The notes under the pieces were generated by a model. That model was not told the DNA's origin and made no database searches. It was given only the letters and a program-made list of their open reading frames with translations. Of a stretch of 64,000 nucleotides of DNA, positions 32,895 through 41,300 are shown piece by piece; positions within the stretch are counted from its first letter, which is position 1, and the number at the start of each line of letters is the position of its first letter. The position numbers and the translations under genes were made by a program. The DNA is from Coriobacteriaceae bacterium (GTDB lineage Bacteria > Actinomycetota > Coriobacteriia > Coriobacteriales > Coriobacteriaceae), in assembly GCA_902364645.1 (NCBI GenBank), contig CABJEP010000014.1:1-64000 (forward strand). The letters run 5' to 3'.

Positions 32895-34587
32895 GTTTCT
32901 GGGATTTGCCTGGGAGCTGCTGGCAAAGGTCGTCTACAACGTCGTTGCCGTCGTGAGCTCTATCCTTAACCTGCTGGTGTTTGGCTGGGTTGAGTACTTC
33001 AACATCTTTATGACCTACTTCACCACGTTTGACCTGGTGGGCAAGATCGGTGCGGTCATTCTGTTTGCCATGCTCATTGCGGTCCCCGTGCTGATCGTGG
33101 CCATCCTGGTTCACCGTTACCGTATCAACCGCCGCCTGCATCGCGACGACACGTCCAACAAGGCGCTCTATCGCGAGATCGGTCGCCTGAACAAGCAGGT
33201 GCTCGACCTGATGGACGAGAAGAACAAGCTGCTGGCGCTCAAGGTCAACGCCATGGGCGGCACCAAGCAGATTCCGTACGTGGGTGCCTCGGCCCTGGCC
33301 GACGACCACCTGCCCACGGTGGGCAACGTGGTGGGCGCCGCTGCGGGCGCCGGTGCGGCTGCTGGCGAGGGCGCTGCGGTGACGGCCGTCATGTCGGGCA
33401 ACGCGTCGCTCGCGCTCGATGGCGAGGGCGTCAAGGACGCCGCGGCCGCCATGGCCAAGGCCACCGTCGAGGCCAAGACCCTTGCCGAGGAAAAAGAGAT
33501 CGCCCAGGCCAACCGCTTCCCCAAGCTGTCCCTTGTGGACCTTAAGTACCGCGACTGGGAATCGCCGGTTTACGACGATGCCATCTCGCTGGAGGACTTT
33601 GTCGACAGCTTCCGCGCGTTCGCCTGCAGCCAGATGAAGCTCTACTACACGCCCGAGATCATCCGCCGCTTTGTGGCCGGCATGGCCGCCTCCAAACTGC
33701 TGATCCTGGAAGGCATCTCGGGTACCGGTAAGACCTCGCTGCCCTACAGCTTTAGCCGCTACCTGGACAACCCCGCGACCATCGTGTCGGTGCAGCCGAG
33801 CTTCCGCGACCGCACCGAGGTGCTCGGCTACTTTAACGAGTTCTCCAAGCGCTTTAACGAGACCGAGTTCCTCCGCGCCGTGTACGAGGCGGGCCTTCGC
33901 CAGGACCCGTCCATGATCGTGCTCGACGAGATGAACCTCGCCCGCGTGGAGTACTACTTTGCCGAGATCCTGTCGGTGCTCGAGATGCCCAGCCACGACG
34001 AGTGGGTGCTCGATCTGGTGCCCACCCAGTGGGCCGCCGACCCCAAGGGCCTGCACGACGGCAAGCTCACCATCCCCGATAGCCTATGGTTTATCGGCAC
34101 CGCCAACAACGACGACTCCACCTTTACCATCACGGACAAGGTGTACGACCGCGCGATCCCCATCGAGCTCAACGAGCGTGCCGACGCGTTTGAGTGCGAG
34201 CCGCACGAGCGCGTGCACGTGACGGCCGACCACCTGCAGTATCTGTTCCAAAAGGCCAAGGTCGAGTACGTGATCGACAACGAGCTGCTCCAGAAGATGC
34301 ACAAGCTGGACCAGTACCTGCAGACCCGCTTTAAGCTGGCCTTTGGCAACCGTATCATCAAGCAGATGTACGACTTTATCCCCGTGTACGTGGCGTGCGG
34401 CGGCACCGAGCTGGGCGGCATGGACTACATCATCGCCCGCAAGGTGCTTAAGAAGTTTGAGTCCATGAACGTGAGCTTTGTGCGCGACGAGATGAAGGGC
34501 CTGATCGAGTATATCGAGAAGACCTTTGGCGAGGGCGGCCTGCCCGATTCCGTCATGTACCTGCAGCGGATCCAGAACTTCTACTAA
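32887..34587 (+). CDS. Membrane-anchored McrB-like AAA+ ATPase
   Basis: A 566-residue protein starting at GTG 32887 inside the peptidase gene. Two membrane segments (about 5-33 and 54-78) are followed by a helical/Ala-Gly-rich linker. The AAA+ module has Walker A EGISGTGKTS near residue 276, Walker B MIVLDEMNLARVEYYF near 343 and sensor GTANNDDSTF near 404, followed by DRAIPIEL. This is the McrB/DUF-linked AAA+ pattern, normally cytosolic and paired with McrC-type nucleases. Here it is tethered to the membrane within a secretion operon. A motor or remodelling role in surface assembly is possible; a defence role is the alternative. Confidence 0.8.
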   Translation: MSEFLGFAWELLAKVVYNVVAVVSSILNLLVFGWVEYFNIFMTYFTTFDLVGKIGAVILFAMLIAVPVLIVAILVHRYRINRRLHRDDTSNKALYREIGRLNKQVLDLMDEKNKLLALKVNAMGGTKQIPYVGASALADDHLPTVGNVVGAAAGAGAAAGEGAAVTAVMSGNASLALDGEGVKDAAAAMAKATVEAKTLAEEKEIAQANRFPKLSLVDLKYRDWESPVYDDAISLEDFVDSFRAFACSQMKLYYTPEIIRRFVAGMAASKLLILEGISGTGKTSLPYSFSRYLDNPATIVSVQPSFRDRTEVLGYFNEFSKRFNETEFLRAVYEAGLRQDPSMIVLDEMNLARVEYYFAEILSVLEMPSHDEWVLDLVPTQWAADPKGLHDGKLTIPDSLWFIGTANNDDSTFTITDKVYDRAIPIELNERADAFECEPHERVHVTADHLQYLFQKAKVEYVIDNELLQKMHKLDQYLQTRFKLAFGNRIIKQMYDFIPVYVACGGTELGGMDYIIARKVLKKFESMNVSFVRDEMKGLIEYIEKTFGEGGLPDSVMYLQRIQNFY

Positions 34588-34656
34588 TGGCGTAAGTGCG
34601 GGGCGGCGTGATGTCGCCCCGCCCCTTTCCGATCGATCCAACCTATGGAGTAACCC

Positions 34657-36903
34657 ATGTCCGAGACCATTCAGGACCTCTATACCAGCTTCTCCGAGCA
34701 GATGGAGCCTATCCAGGAGGACAGCCGCTACTTCCGCTATCTGTTTGAGATGGCGCAGGCCTCGGGCACCACGATCGAGCAGCAGCGCGAGGAGCTCGTC
34801 AAGGTGGTGGACGAGGAGTGGATCAGCATGATCGAGGACTCGCTCGACGCCATCAACACCATCATTGAAAAGCCGCGCCGCTTTATCACCACCGAGGAAG
34901 AGGTGGTGCCGGTCTCGCGCGCTAAAAAGATCAGCGCCGACAGCGTCCGTCATCTGAGCCAGAACACGCAGTTCCTGGCGCCGAGCGAGGACGGCGGCGT
35001 CCATCCAACGCGCATCCTCAACGTCAATACCGTTGAGACGTACGACCTGTACGAGAACCGCTTTATCTACCACCTGATTCAGCGCCTGCTGACGTTTGTG
35101 GACAAGCGCACCGACGTGATCTTTTGGTCGACGGGCAACGAGATCCGCAACCGCTTTAAGATGCACAGCAAGATCGACGATGCGTACGAAGAGATCGAGT
35201 ACAACGTCGAGATGACGGTCAAGAACCACCAGAGCTTTGCCGAGAACGATGCCGACAACATGGACGTCTTTATGCGCATCGACCGCGTGCGCCGCCTGGT
35301 CATGGCGCTGCGCGGTGCGTCGTTCTGCCAGATCATGAACGGCTGCAGCGCGGTCCGCAGCCCCATTCAGCGCACCAACCTCATCATGAAGGACCCCAAC
35401 TACCGCAAGTGCTACCAGCTGTGGCAGTTTATGGAGCGCTACGACAAGGTGGGATACAACATCGACGTGCAGCAGCAGGCGCTGGCGTTCGATGACGAGT
35501 ACATGGTGCAGATGTACACCAACCTCATCAACAACTACACCGTCTTTAAGAGCCTGACCGATGACGAGCGCAACCTGCAGGAGCTTGAGAGCGTGCAACA
35601 CGCGCCGGTGGCGCCCAAGTTTATTAAGGAGATTAAGGAAGAGCAGGTCGATAGTCCTGATCTGCCCGATGTTGAGGTCCGGCGCGTGTTTGTGGAGGAG
35701 GTCACGCAGGCCCAGCTCGACGCCGAGCAGGCGCTGGCCGAGGCTCGCGAGCAGATTGAGGAGCTGCAGGGGCAGCTGAAGTCCTGGAAGGTGCAGACAC
35801 ACGCGCTGACCGACGAGCGCGACGACCTGGCCGACGAGCTGGACGAGGCAAAGACGCGTGAGCTGGCGTTGACGCAGCGCGCACAGATTGCCGAGGCCGA
35901 TGCCGAGGAGCTGCGTGGCTCGCTGGAGGATGTCGAGGCCGGCAAGAAGGCTGCCGAGGATGCTGCCGTTGAGGCACGCTCGACCGCGGCGGCGCAGCTT
36001 GAGCGGATGCGCGCCGAGGCCGATGCCGAGGTCTCAGTCGCCCGCGCCGACGCAGATGCTAGGGTCGCGGCTGCCGAGCAGGCTGCTGCCGAGCAAGTCG
36101 CGCGGGTCAAGAGCGAGTCCGCCGCAGCCCTGGCCGCCAAGACGGCCGCCGAGGCCGCCGAGCTGCAGGCCGCCAAGGACGCCGCCGCAGCCGAGCTTGC
36201 CGGTGTGCGCGAGGCGTCTGCCAAGGAGCTCGCCGAGGTGCATGCCAAGCTGGACGCCGCCAAGCTGCAGATCGAGGAAGTGCGGCTGGCGGCCGAGCGC
36301 GATGCCCGTGCCGCGCAGGAGACTGCCGACGTCGCCGCGGCCGAGGCGGAGCAGAAGCTCGCCGACACCGTTGCCGCGGCCGAGGAGAAGGTTTCCGCTG
36401 CTCAGCAGGCAGCCGATGCCGCGATCGACGCCGCGCGTGCGGCCGCCGATTCTGCCGTCGAGCAGGCTACGGTGGACGCCAGCGAGAAGGTCGCCGCAGC
36501 CGCTGCCGAGCGCGATGCCGCCGTGCGTGCCGCCGAGGAGGCTCGTGCCGACGCCGACGCGCGTGCCGCCGCAGCCGAGCTTGCGGCAGGGGAGCGCATC
36601 GAGCAGGAAGTCGCCGCCGTCCGTGCCGCTTGCGAGCGCGAGGTCGAAGCTGCTCGCGCGGAGATGCAGCAGCGCCTGGACGCGCTGGCGCAAGAGCTGG
36701 AGCGGGCCGAGCGCAACCGTGAGCGTGCCGAGCGCCGTGCCGAGGGCAACAGCCTGTCGCGCTATCTGCTGGCCCGCTTGCGCGGCGAGGCTGGCGAGGG
36801 CGTGGTCGCCGCGCCTGACGAGGATGGCGCTTCTGCGGCGGATGCCACCGAGGGCGAGGTCGCTGCCGACCCCGAGACTTCCGCAAAGGACGACGACAAG
36901 TGA
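34657..36903 (+). CDS. Coiled-coil protein with DUF2357-like N-terminal domain
   Basis: A 748-residue protein. The first 320 residues are globular and contain TYDLYENRFIYHLIQRL near residue 128, a pattern like the NxYENRF helix of DUF2357/McrC-associated proteins that partner McrB-like ATPases. From about 330 to 720 it is an almost continuous Ala/Glu/Lys/Arg coiled coil, ending in an acidic tail. No signal peptide or membrane segment is evident. The start follows GGAG. It lies 69 bp after the ATPase gene, across a GC-rich imperfect hairpin (about 34600-34625), and its stop overlaps the second peptidase start. Nuclease residues were not identified. Confidence 0.68.
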   Translation: MSETIQDLYTSFSEQMEPIQEDSRYFRYLFEMAQASGTTIEQQREELVKVVDEEWISMIEDSLDAINTIIEKPRRFITTEEEVVPVSRAKKISADSVRHLSQNTQFLAPSEDGGVHPTRILNVNTVETYDLYENRFIYHLIQRLLTFVDKRTDVIFWSTGNEIRNRFKMHSKIDDAYEEIEYNVEMTVKNHQSFAENDADNMDVFMRIDRVRRLVMALRGASFCQIMNGCSAVRSPIQRTNLIMKDPNYRKCYQLWQFMERYDKVGYNIDVQQQALAFDDEYMVQMYTNLINNYTVFKSLTDDERNLQELESVQHAPVAPKFIKEIKEEQVDSPDLPDVEVRRVFVEEVTQAQLDAEQALAEAREQIEELQGQLKSWKVQTHALTDERDDLADELDEAKTRELALTQRAQIAEADAEELRGSLEDVEAGKKAAEDAAVEARSTAAAQLERMRAEADAEVSVARADADARVAAAEQAAAEQVARVKSESAAALAAKTAAEAAELQAAKDAAAAELAGVREASAKELAEVHAKLDAAKLQIEEVRLAAERDARAAQETADVAAAEAEQKLADTVAAAEEKVSAAQQAADAAIDAARAAADSAVEQATVDASEKVAAAAAERDAAVRAAEEARADADARAAAAELAAGERIEQEVAAVRAACEREVEAARAEMQQRLDALAQELERAERNRERAERRAEGNSLSRYLLARLRGEAGEGVVAAPDEDGASAADATEGEVAADPETSAKDDDK

Positions 36904-37613
36904 TGAAGCACGTGCTCCGCGTGATCAACGTGCTGGCGACCGTGGTGATCCTGGTCGCCTTTGTGGTGTTGCTGCGCACGGTGTTCACGCCCGCCGGCGA
37001 GATCCCCACCATCATGGGCTATGGCTTTATGCGCACGCTGACCGGTTCGATGGAGCCGGCGATTCCCGTGCACTCGTTTATCGTCGTTGATACCGGCGAC
37101 GGCCAGGCCTATCAGGTGGGCGACATCATCACCTTCCATTCGTCCGATGACGCGCTGGAGGGTTCGCTCAACACGCACCGCATCGTTGCCGTGGAGGCCG
37201 CCGCCGACGGCGCCCCGATCTACCGCACCAAGGGCGATGCCAATCCGGTCGAGGATGCCGCGCCCGTGCCCGCCGCCGACGTGGTGGGCCGCGTGGTCTT
37301 TGTCTCGGCAGGCCTGGGCGTTGTGGTGTCGCTGCTCACCAATCCGCTGCTGTTCTTTCCGCTCATCGTGGTGCCGCTGATCGTGCTGCTGGTGCTCGAA
37401 ATTCGCCATATGGTCAAGACCACGCAAGAGGTGGCGCGCGCTGAAGACGAGGCTGCCCTGCGCGCGGCTGTGGAGCAGATTCGCGAAAAGCGCCGCCGCG
37501 AGCAGGAGGAGCAGGGCGACGCCGGTGACGAGGGCGATGCCGACGGTGGCCATACCGATGAAAGTGCGGAAGCCGATCCCGGCGCCCCAGGCGATTCCAA
37601 CCGCTCGGCATAG
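36903..37613 (+). CDS. SipW-type signal peptidase I, copy 2
   Basis: A 236-residue membrane peptidase. The serine motif is LTGSMEPAIP (near residue 49) and the histidine motif LNTHRIVAV (near 92), again the Ser-His type. Membrane segments lie near 8-28 and 140-165, and the cytoplasmic tail is charged with an acidic Gly/Asp-rich end. The ATG at 36903 overlaps the stop of the coiled-coil gene (TGATG). A GTG one codon earlier is also possible. It closes the operon; no terminator is obvious before the next gene. Two such peptidases in one operon may serve different substrates. Confidence 0.9.
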   Translation: MKHVLRVINVLATVVILVAFVVLLRTVFTPAGEIPTIMGYGFMRTLTGSMEPAIPVHSFIVVDTGDGQAYQVGDIITFHSSDDALEGSLNTHRIVAVEAAADGAPIYRTKGDANPVEDAAPVPAADVVGRVVFVSAGLGVVVSLLTNPLLFFPLIVVPLIVLLVLEIRHMVKTTQEVARAEDEAALRAAVEQIREKRRREQEEQGDAGDEGDADGGHTDESAEADPGAPGDSNRSA

Positions 37614-37738
37614 CTCATCGGTGCCTTTCGTCCCTGCAATTTGGACGCTCGCAGATGCTCCGCATCATCTGCTATTTCATACCAATATTCGTGCTACAGT
37701 TTGGACGCTTTATTGCCAATTGATTTCGGGGGAGTGGG

Positions 37739-38761
37739 ATGGAACAGAAGCGCTCGGCGCAGTGTGCACGTGAAAGGGCTTCGGTACCGATGACGGCGGC
37801 GTCTGATTTTATCGTGCCCGAGGGGACTGACGAGCTGAGCCGCAGCACCCGCCGCGCATGGCGCGACCGCCTCAACGACGCCCAGGCGCGCAAGATGGCC
37901 CTGGGCACGCTCGCCGCGTTTGCCGGCGGTACGTTTTGGGGTTTTTCTGGCACCAGTGCCAGCTACCTCTTTGACGTGTGCCATATCGAGACATTTTGGC
38001 TGATGAGCGTGCGCCAAGTTATCGCTGGCCTGCTCTTTATGTTCGTCGTGCTCAGAAAAGATCGCGACCGCCTGGTCAGGCTGTGGACCACCCCTGCCGA
38101 TCGCAAGCAGCTCATCCTATTTACGATCTTTGGCCTGCTGTTCAACCAGCTTTGCTATCTGTCAGCCGTGCGTCTGACCAACGCGGGCACCGCGACCGTC
38201 TTTCAGTGTCTGCAGCTGGTGGTAGTCATGGGGTATGCCTGCGTCACCGCGCATCGACTGCCGCGCACGCGCGAGGCGCTTGGCATTTTGCTCGCCTTGG
38301 GCGGAACGTTTTTAATTGCCACGGGCGGCGACCCTAGTACGCTCAGTATCTCGCCAATGGGCCTGCTCGCGGGCCTTTTGTGCGCAGTGGGCGGTGCCTG
38401 CATAGCAATCATCCCTGCCGGAATCCTCAACAAATACGGCAGCTCGGTCGTCACGGGCTCGGCCATGCTTTCGGCGGGAATCGTGATGAGTATCTTTACC
38501 CAGCCGTGGGCGCACATGCCGGCGCTCGGCCCCTCGGGTGTCGGCGCGCTCGCGATATTTATTGTGGTGGGGTCGTTCTTCGCCTATATGTTCTACATGC
38601 AGGGCGTTAAGGAGATTGGCTCGGTGCGCGCGAGCCTTCTTGGAACCATGGAGCCGGTTTCGGCCACCATCACCAGCGCCCTTATGCTGGGAACGGTGTT
38701 TTTGCCCACCGACCTGGCAGGTTTTGCCATGATTATCGCGATGGTGTTTTTGACGGTGTAG
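37739..38761 (+). CDS. EamA/DMT-family transporter
   Basis: A 340-residue membrane protein with ten hydrophobic segments in two EamA repeats (first from about residue 52, second from about 198) after a charged 50-residue N-terminus. The GGTFWGFSGTSASYLFD and MEPVSATITSALMLG segments are typical of drug/metabolite exporters. The ATG follows GGGGGAG. TTTGGACGCT occurs twice in its upstream region (about 37640 and 37700), possibly regulatory. The exported substrate cannot be told from sequence. Confidence 0.88.
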   Translation: MEQKRSAQCARERASVPMTAASDFIVPEGTDELSRSTRRAWRDRLNDAQARKMALGTLAAFAGGTFWGFSGTSASYLFDVCHIETFWLMSVRQVIAGLLFMFVVLRKDRDRLVRLWTTPADRKQLILFTIFGLLFNQLCYLSAVRLTNAGTATVFQCLQLVVVMGYACVTAHRLPRTREALGILLALGGTFLIATGGDPSTLSISPMGLLAGLLCAVGGACIAIIPAGILNKYGSSVVTGSAMLSAGIVMSIFTQPWAHMPALGPSGVGALAIFIVVGSFFAYMFYMQGVKEIGSVRASLLGTMEPVSATITSALMLGTVFLPTDLAGFAMIIAMVFLTV

Positions 38762-38904
38762 CTGGCGCCAAGACGGAAAAGGTGTTGTGCCACATTTTCG
38801 CCAATTGATGTCCGTGTCTGGAGTTTAGCTGTCGATGCCCAAAATGCCATAAACTAGTAACGTTATGGACTTTTTCATTGCGACTCAATTGCGAGGATTT
38901 CTTT

Positions 38905-41217
38905 ATGGCTGGTAATCACTTTAAGGACAGCGATAGCGGCCGTCCTGCAGTTCCGCCGCGCCCGAACGGGGCTGGTAAGGCCGGCACGCCGGGCGGCGCT
39001 GGACAGGGCGGTTCCGGTAAGCGCGTGTCCCCGGGCGAGACGGCGATGTTTACCGCTCTGTACGAGCAGTCTCAAAAGGCAAAAAAGACCGGCCGTGCAA
39101 GAGGGAATGTCTTTGCGGGCGGTGCAACCTCTACGTCGCAGCCGAGCGGGGCTCCTTCGGCACCTGCGAACAACGCAGGCGCTGCCAACGCCGCGAATAC
39201 CGCCGGCGACGTTAATGCCAGCAAGGCCGCCAACAATACTCCCTCTGCCGGTGGCGCGGGGCTTACGGGTAACCTTGGCACGATTTACACCGGCGCCTCC
39301 GAGACTGGCACGTTCGCCCGCCTGGATGATGGCGGTGCCCAGTTTGCGGGCTCGGGTTCCAAGGAAGATTATTACGATTTTGGCTTGAACTACGGTAGCG
39401 ACGCTTCGTCGAGTTCGACCTCTGACGGTCTGGTCCGTCATCGCCATCGCAAGGGCGAGCGCAAAAAGCGTCACACTGGCGCCATTATTGCCGCTGTAGT
39501 CGCGGTGCTTCTCGTTGCGCTTGGCGCAAGCGGCTTTATGCTGCTTAACTCGGCAAAGACCGTAAAGAGCGAAGCGAAGGAGGCTGTCGAGATCGTCGGT
39601 GGCCTTAAGGACAAGGTCACGTCGGGCGATTTTTCGACGCTGCCTGACGACGCGAAGAAGATTGACGAGCTCTGCGACAGCATGAAGGCGGAGACTTCGA
39701 GCCCGCTGTGGACGGCGGCTTCGTTTATCCCGGTGTATGGCGGCGACATCAATGCTGCCCGCACCATGATCGACGCCCTGTCCGATGTCTCGAGCAATGC
39801 GCTGGTTCCCATGGCCGATAACCTTTCGCAGGCCACGCCCGGCAAGCTGTTCCAGGATGGGACTATCAACGTGTCCGCGCTGCAGGCGGTCGCCGATTCG
39901 CTCTCCGATAGCTCGAAGGTGTTCAAGAGCGCCAACGAGAAGATCCAGGGCATTGGCGATACTCATATTTCCCAGGTGACCGAGCTGGTCGATAAGGCCA
40001 AGGACGGCTTTGCCACCCTCAACGGCGCGGTTGACGCGGCGGAGAAGGTCGCCCCCGTCCTTCCCCAGATGCTCGGCGCCAACGGCCAGACGCGCAACTA
40101 TCTTGTGTACGCCATGAACAACGTCGAGATTCGTGCCTGCGGCGGCTTTGGCGGTTCGCAGGGCCTGATTTCGGTCACCGACGGCCAGATGTCGATTGGC
40201 GAGTTTGTCCCCCGCATTGGACTCAGCGAGGATGAGGCAGTCGAGAGCGTCGACGAAGAGGATGAGGCGCTGTTCGGCAACCACAGTAACCTGTACAACT
40301 CGGGCAATACCTATTCGCCTGATTGGCCCCGCAACTCGCAGCGTGTCGCAGCCCTGTGGAAATCTCAATATGGCCAGGACGTTGACGGCGTCGTGGGTAT
40401 CGACCCGGTGTTCCTGCAGTATCTACTGGGCCTGGTCGGTAACGTGTCGCTGCCCGACGGAACGGTTGTCGACGGCACCAACGCCGCAAAGGTCCTCATG
40501 CACGATGTGTACTGGAACTATCCGGTCGAGGAGTCGGACGGCATCTTTGCATCCGTCGCCAGCGCTGCCTTCGACAAGATCCTTGGCGGTATCGGCGATG
40601 TCGATGTTACGAAGCTTGTCAGCGCCGTTGAGCGCGGTGCCGAAGAGGGCCGCCTGATCGCGTGGATGAAAAACGATGACGAGCAGAACGCTATCAAGGA
40701 GATGAACATCGACGCCTCGCTGCCCGATCCGGATGACCCGAGTGAAGATCCCGTTGCTGGTGTCTACTTTAACAACCTGAGCTTCTCCAAGCTCGACTGG
40801 TACCTGAATGCCGATACGCAGATTGGCCAGGGCATCAAGAACGGTGACGGCACATGCTCGTATCGCATCACCGTTACCCTGACGAACATCATGACGCAGG
40901 AGGAGGCCGGCAAGCTGCCCGACTACGTCGCGGCGAGCGCGCCTGATGCCGCGCGCGACGACGAGCGTCTGAATGTCTCGTTGTTTGCCCCGACGGGCGG
41001 CAACATTACTGACCTGACCGTCGAGGGCACCCAGTTTGGTCTTGGCGCCGCTACATGGCATGGAATCCCCTTCTATTCGGGCACCGTTGACCTGCATGCT
41101 GGCGAGACGACGACGATCACATATACGCTGACCACGTCAGCCGAGGCGGGGGACAAGCCGCTTACGCTGCGTCAGACTCCTACATGCCAGGCGGCTCGCG
41201 ACAGCGCGTCGGCGTAG
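38905..41217 (+). CDS. DUF4012-domain membrane protein
   Basis: A 770-residue protein. A low-complexity Gly/Pro/Ala/Asn-rich N-terminus of about 190 residues precedes one membrane segment (about 195-215). The large outer domain contains YLVYAMNNVEIRACGGFGGS near residue 400, the hallmark of DUF4012. Such proteins are often found near cell-envelope glycopolymer genes in actinobacteria, but their biochemistry is unknown. The ATG at 38905 has GAGGA upstream; the earlier in-frame start at 38878 lacks a good site. It precedes glmM, whose product feeds cell-wall synthesis, separated by a hairpin terminator. Confidence 0.88.
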   Translation: MAGNHFKDSDSGRPAVPPRPNGAGKAGTPGGAGQGGSGKRVSPGETAMFTALYEQSQKAKKTGRARGNVFAGGATSTSQPSGAPSAPANNAGAANAANTAGDVNASKAANNTPSAGGAGLTGNLGTIYTGASETGTFARLDDGGAQFAGSGSKEDYYDFGLNYGSDASSSSTSDGLVRHRHRKGERKKRHTGAIIAAVVAVLLVALGASGFMLLNSAKTVKSEAKEAVEIVGGLKDKVTSGDFSTLPDDAKKIDELCDSMKAETSSPLWTAASFIPVYGGDINAARTMIDALSDVSSNALVPMADNLSQATPGKLFQDGTINVSALQAVADSLSDSSKVFKSANEKIQGIGDTHISQVTELVDKAKDGFATLNGAVDAAEKVAPVLPQMLGANGQTRNYLVYAMNNVEIRACGGFGGSQGLISVTDGQMSIGEFVPRIGLSEDEAVESVDEEDEALFGNHSNLYNSGNTYSPDWPRNSQRVAALWKSQYGQDVDGVVGIDPVFLQYLLGLVGNVSLPDGTVVDGTNAAKVLMHDVYWNYPVEESDGIFASVASAAFDKILGGIGDVDVTKLVSAVERGAEEGRLIAWMKNDDEQNAIKEMNIDASLPDPDDPSEDPVAGVYFNNLSFSKLDWYLNADTQIGQGIKNGDGTCSYRITVTLTNIMTQEEAGKLPDYVAASAPDAARDDERLNVSLFAPTGGNITDLTVEGTQFGLGAATWHGIPFYSGTVDLHAGETTTITYTLTTSAEAGDKPLTLRQTPTCQAARDSASA

Positions 41218-41254
41218 GGTTTTTCTGGTAGCGCAGATAATCGAGTAACATTTT

Positions 41255-41288
41255 GGGGCGGACAGGCAATCTGTTCGCCCCTATTTTG
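41255..41288 (+). terminator. Hairpin terminator or attenuator before glmM
   Basis: An 11-bp stem (41255-41265 with 41271-41281, one G-T pair) followed by TATTTTG. It immediately precedes the glmM ribosome binding site, so it could also attenuate read-through into glmM. Confidence 0.6.
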
Positions 41289-41300
41289 TAAGGAGAGCGC

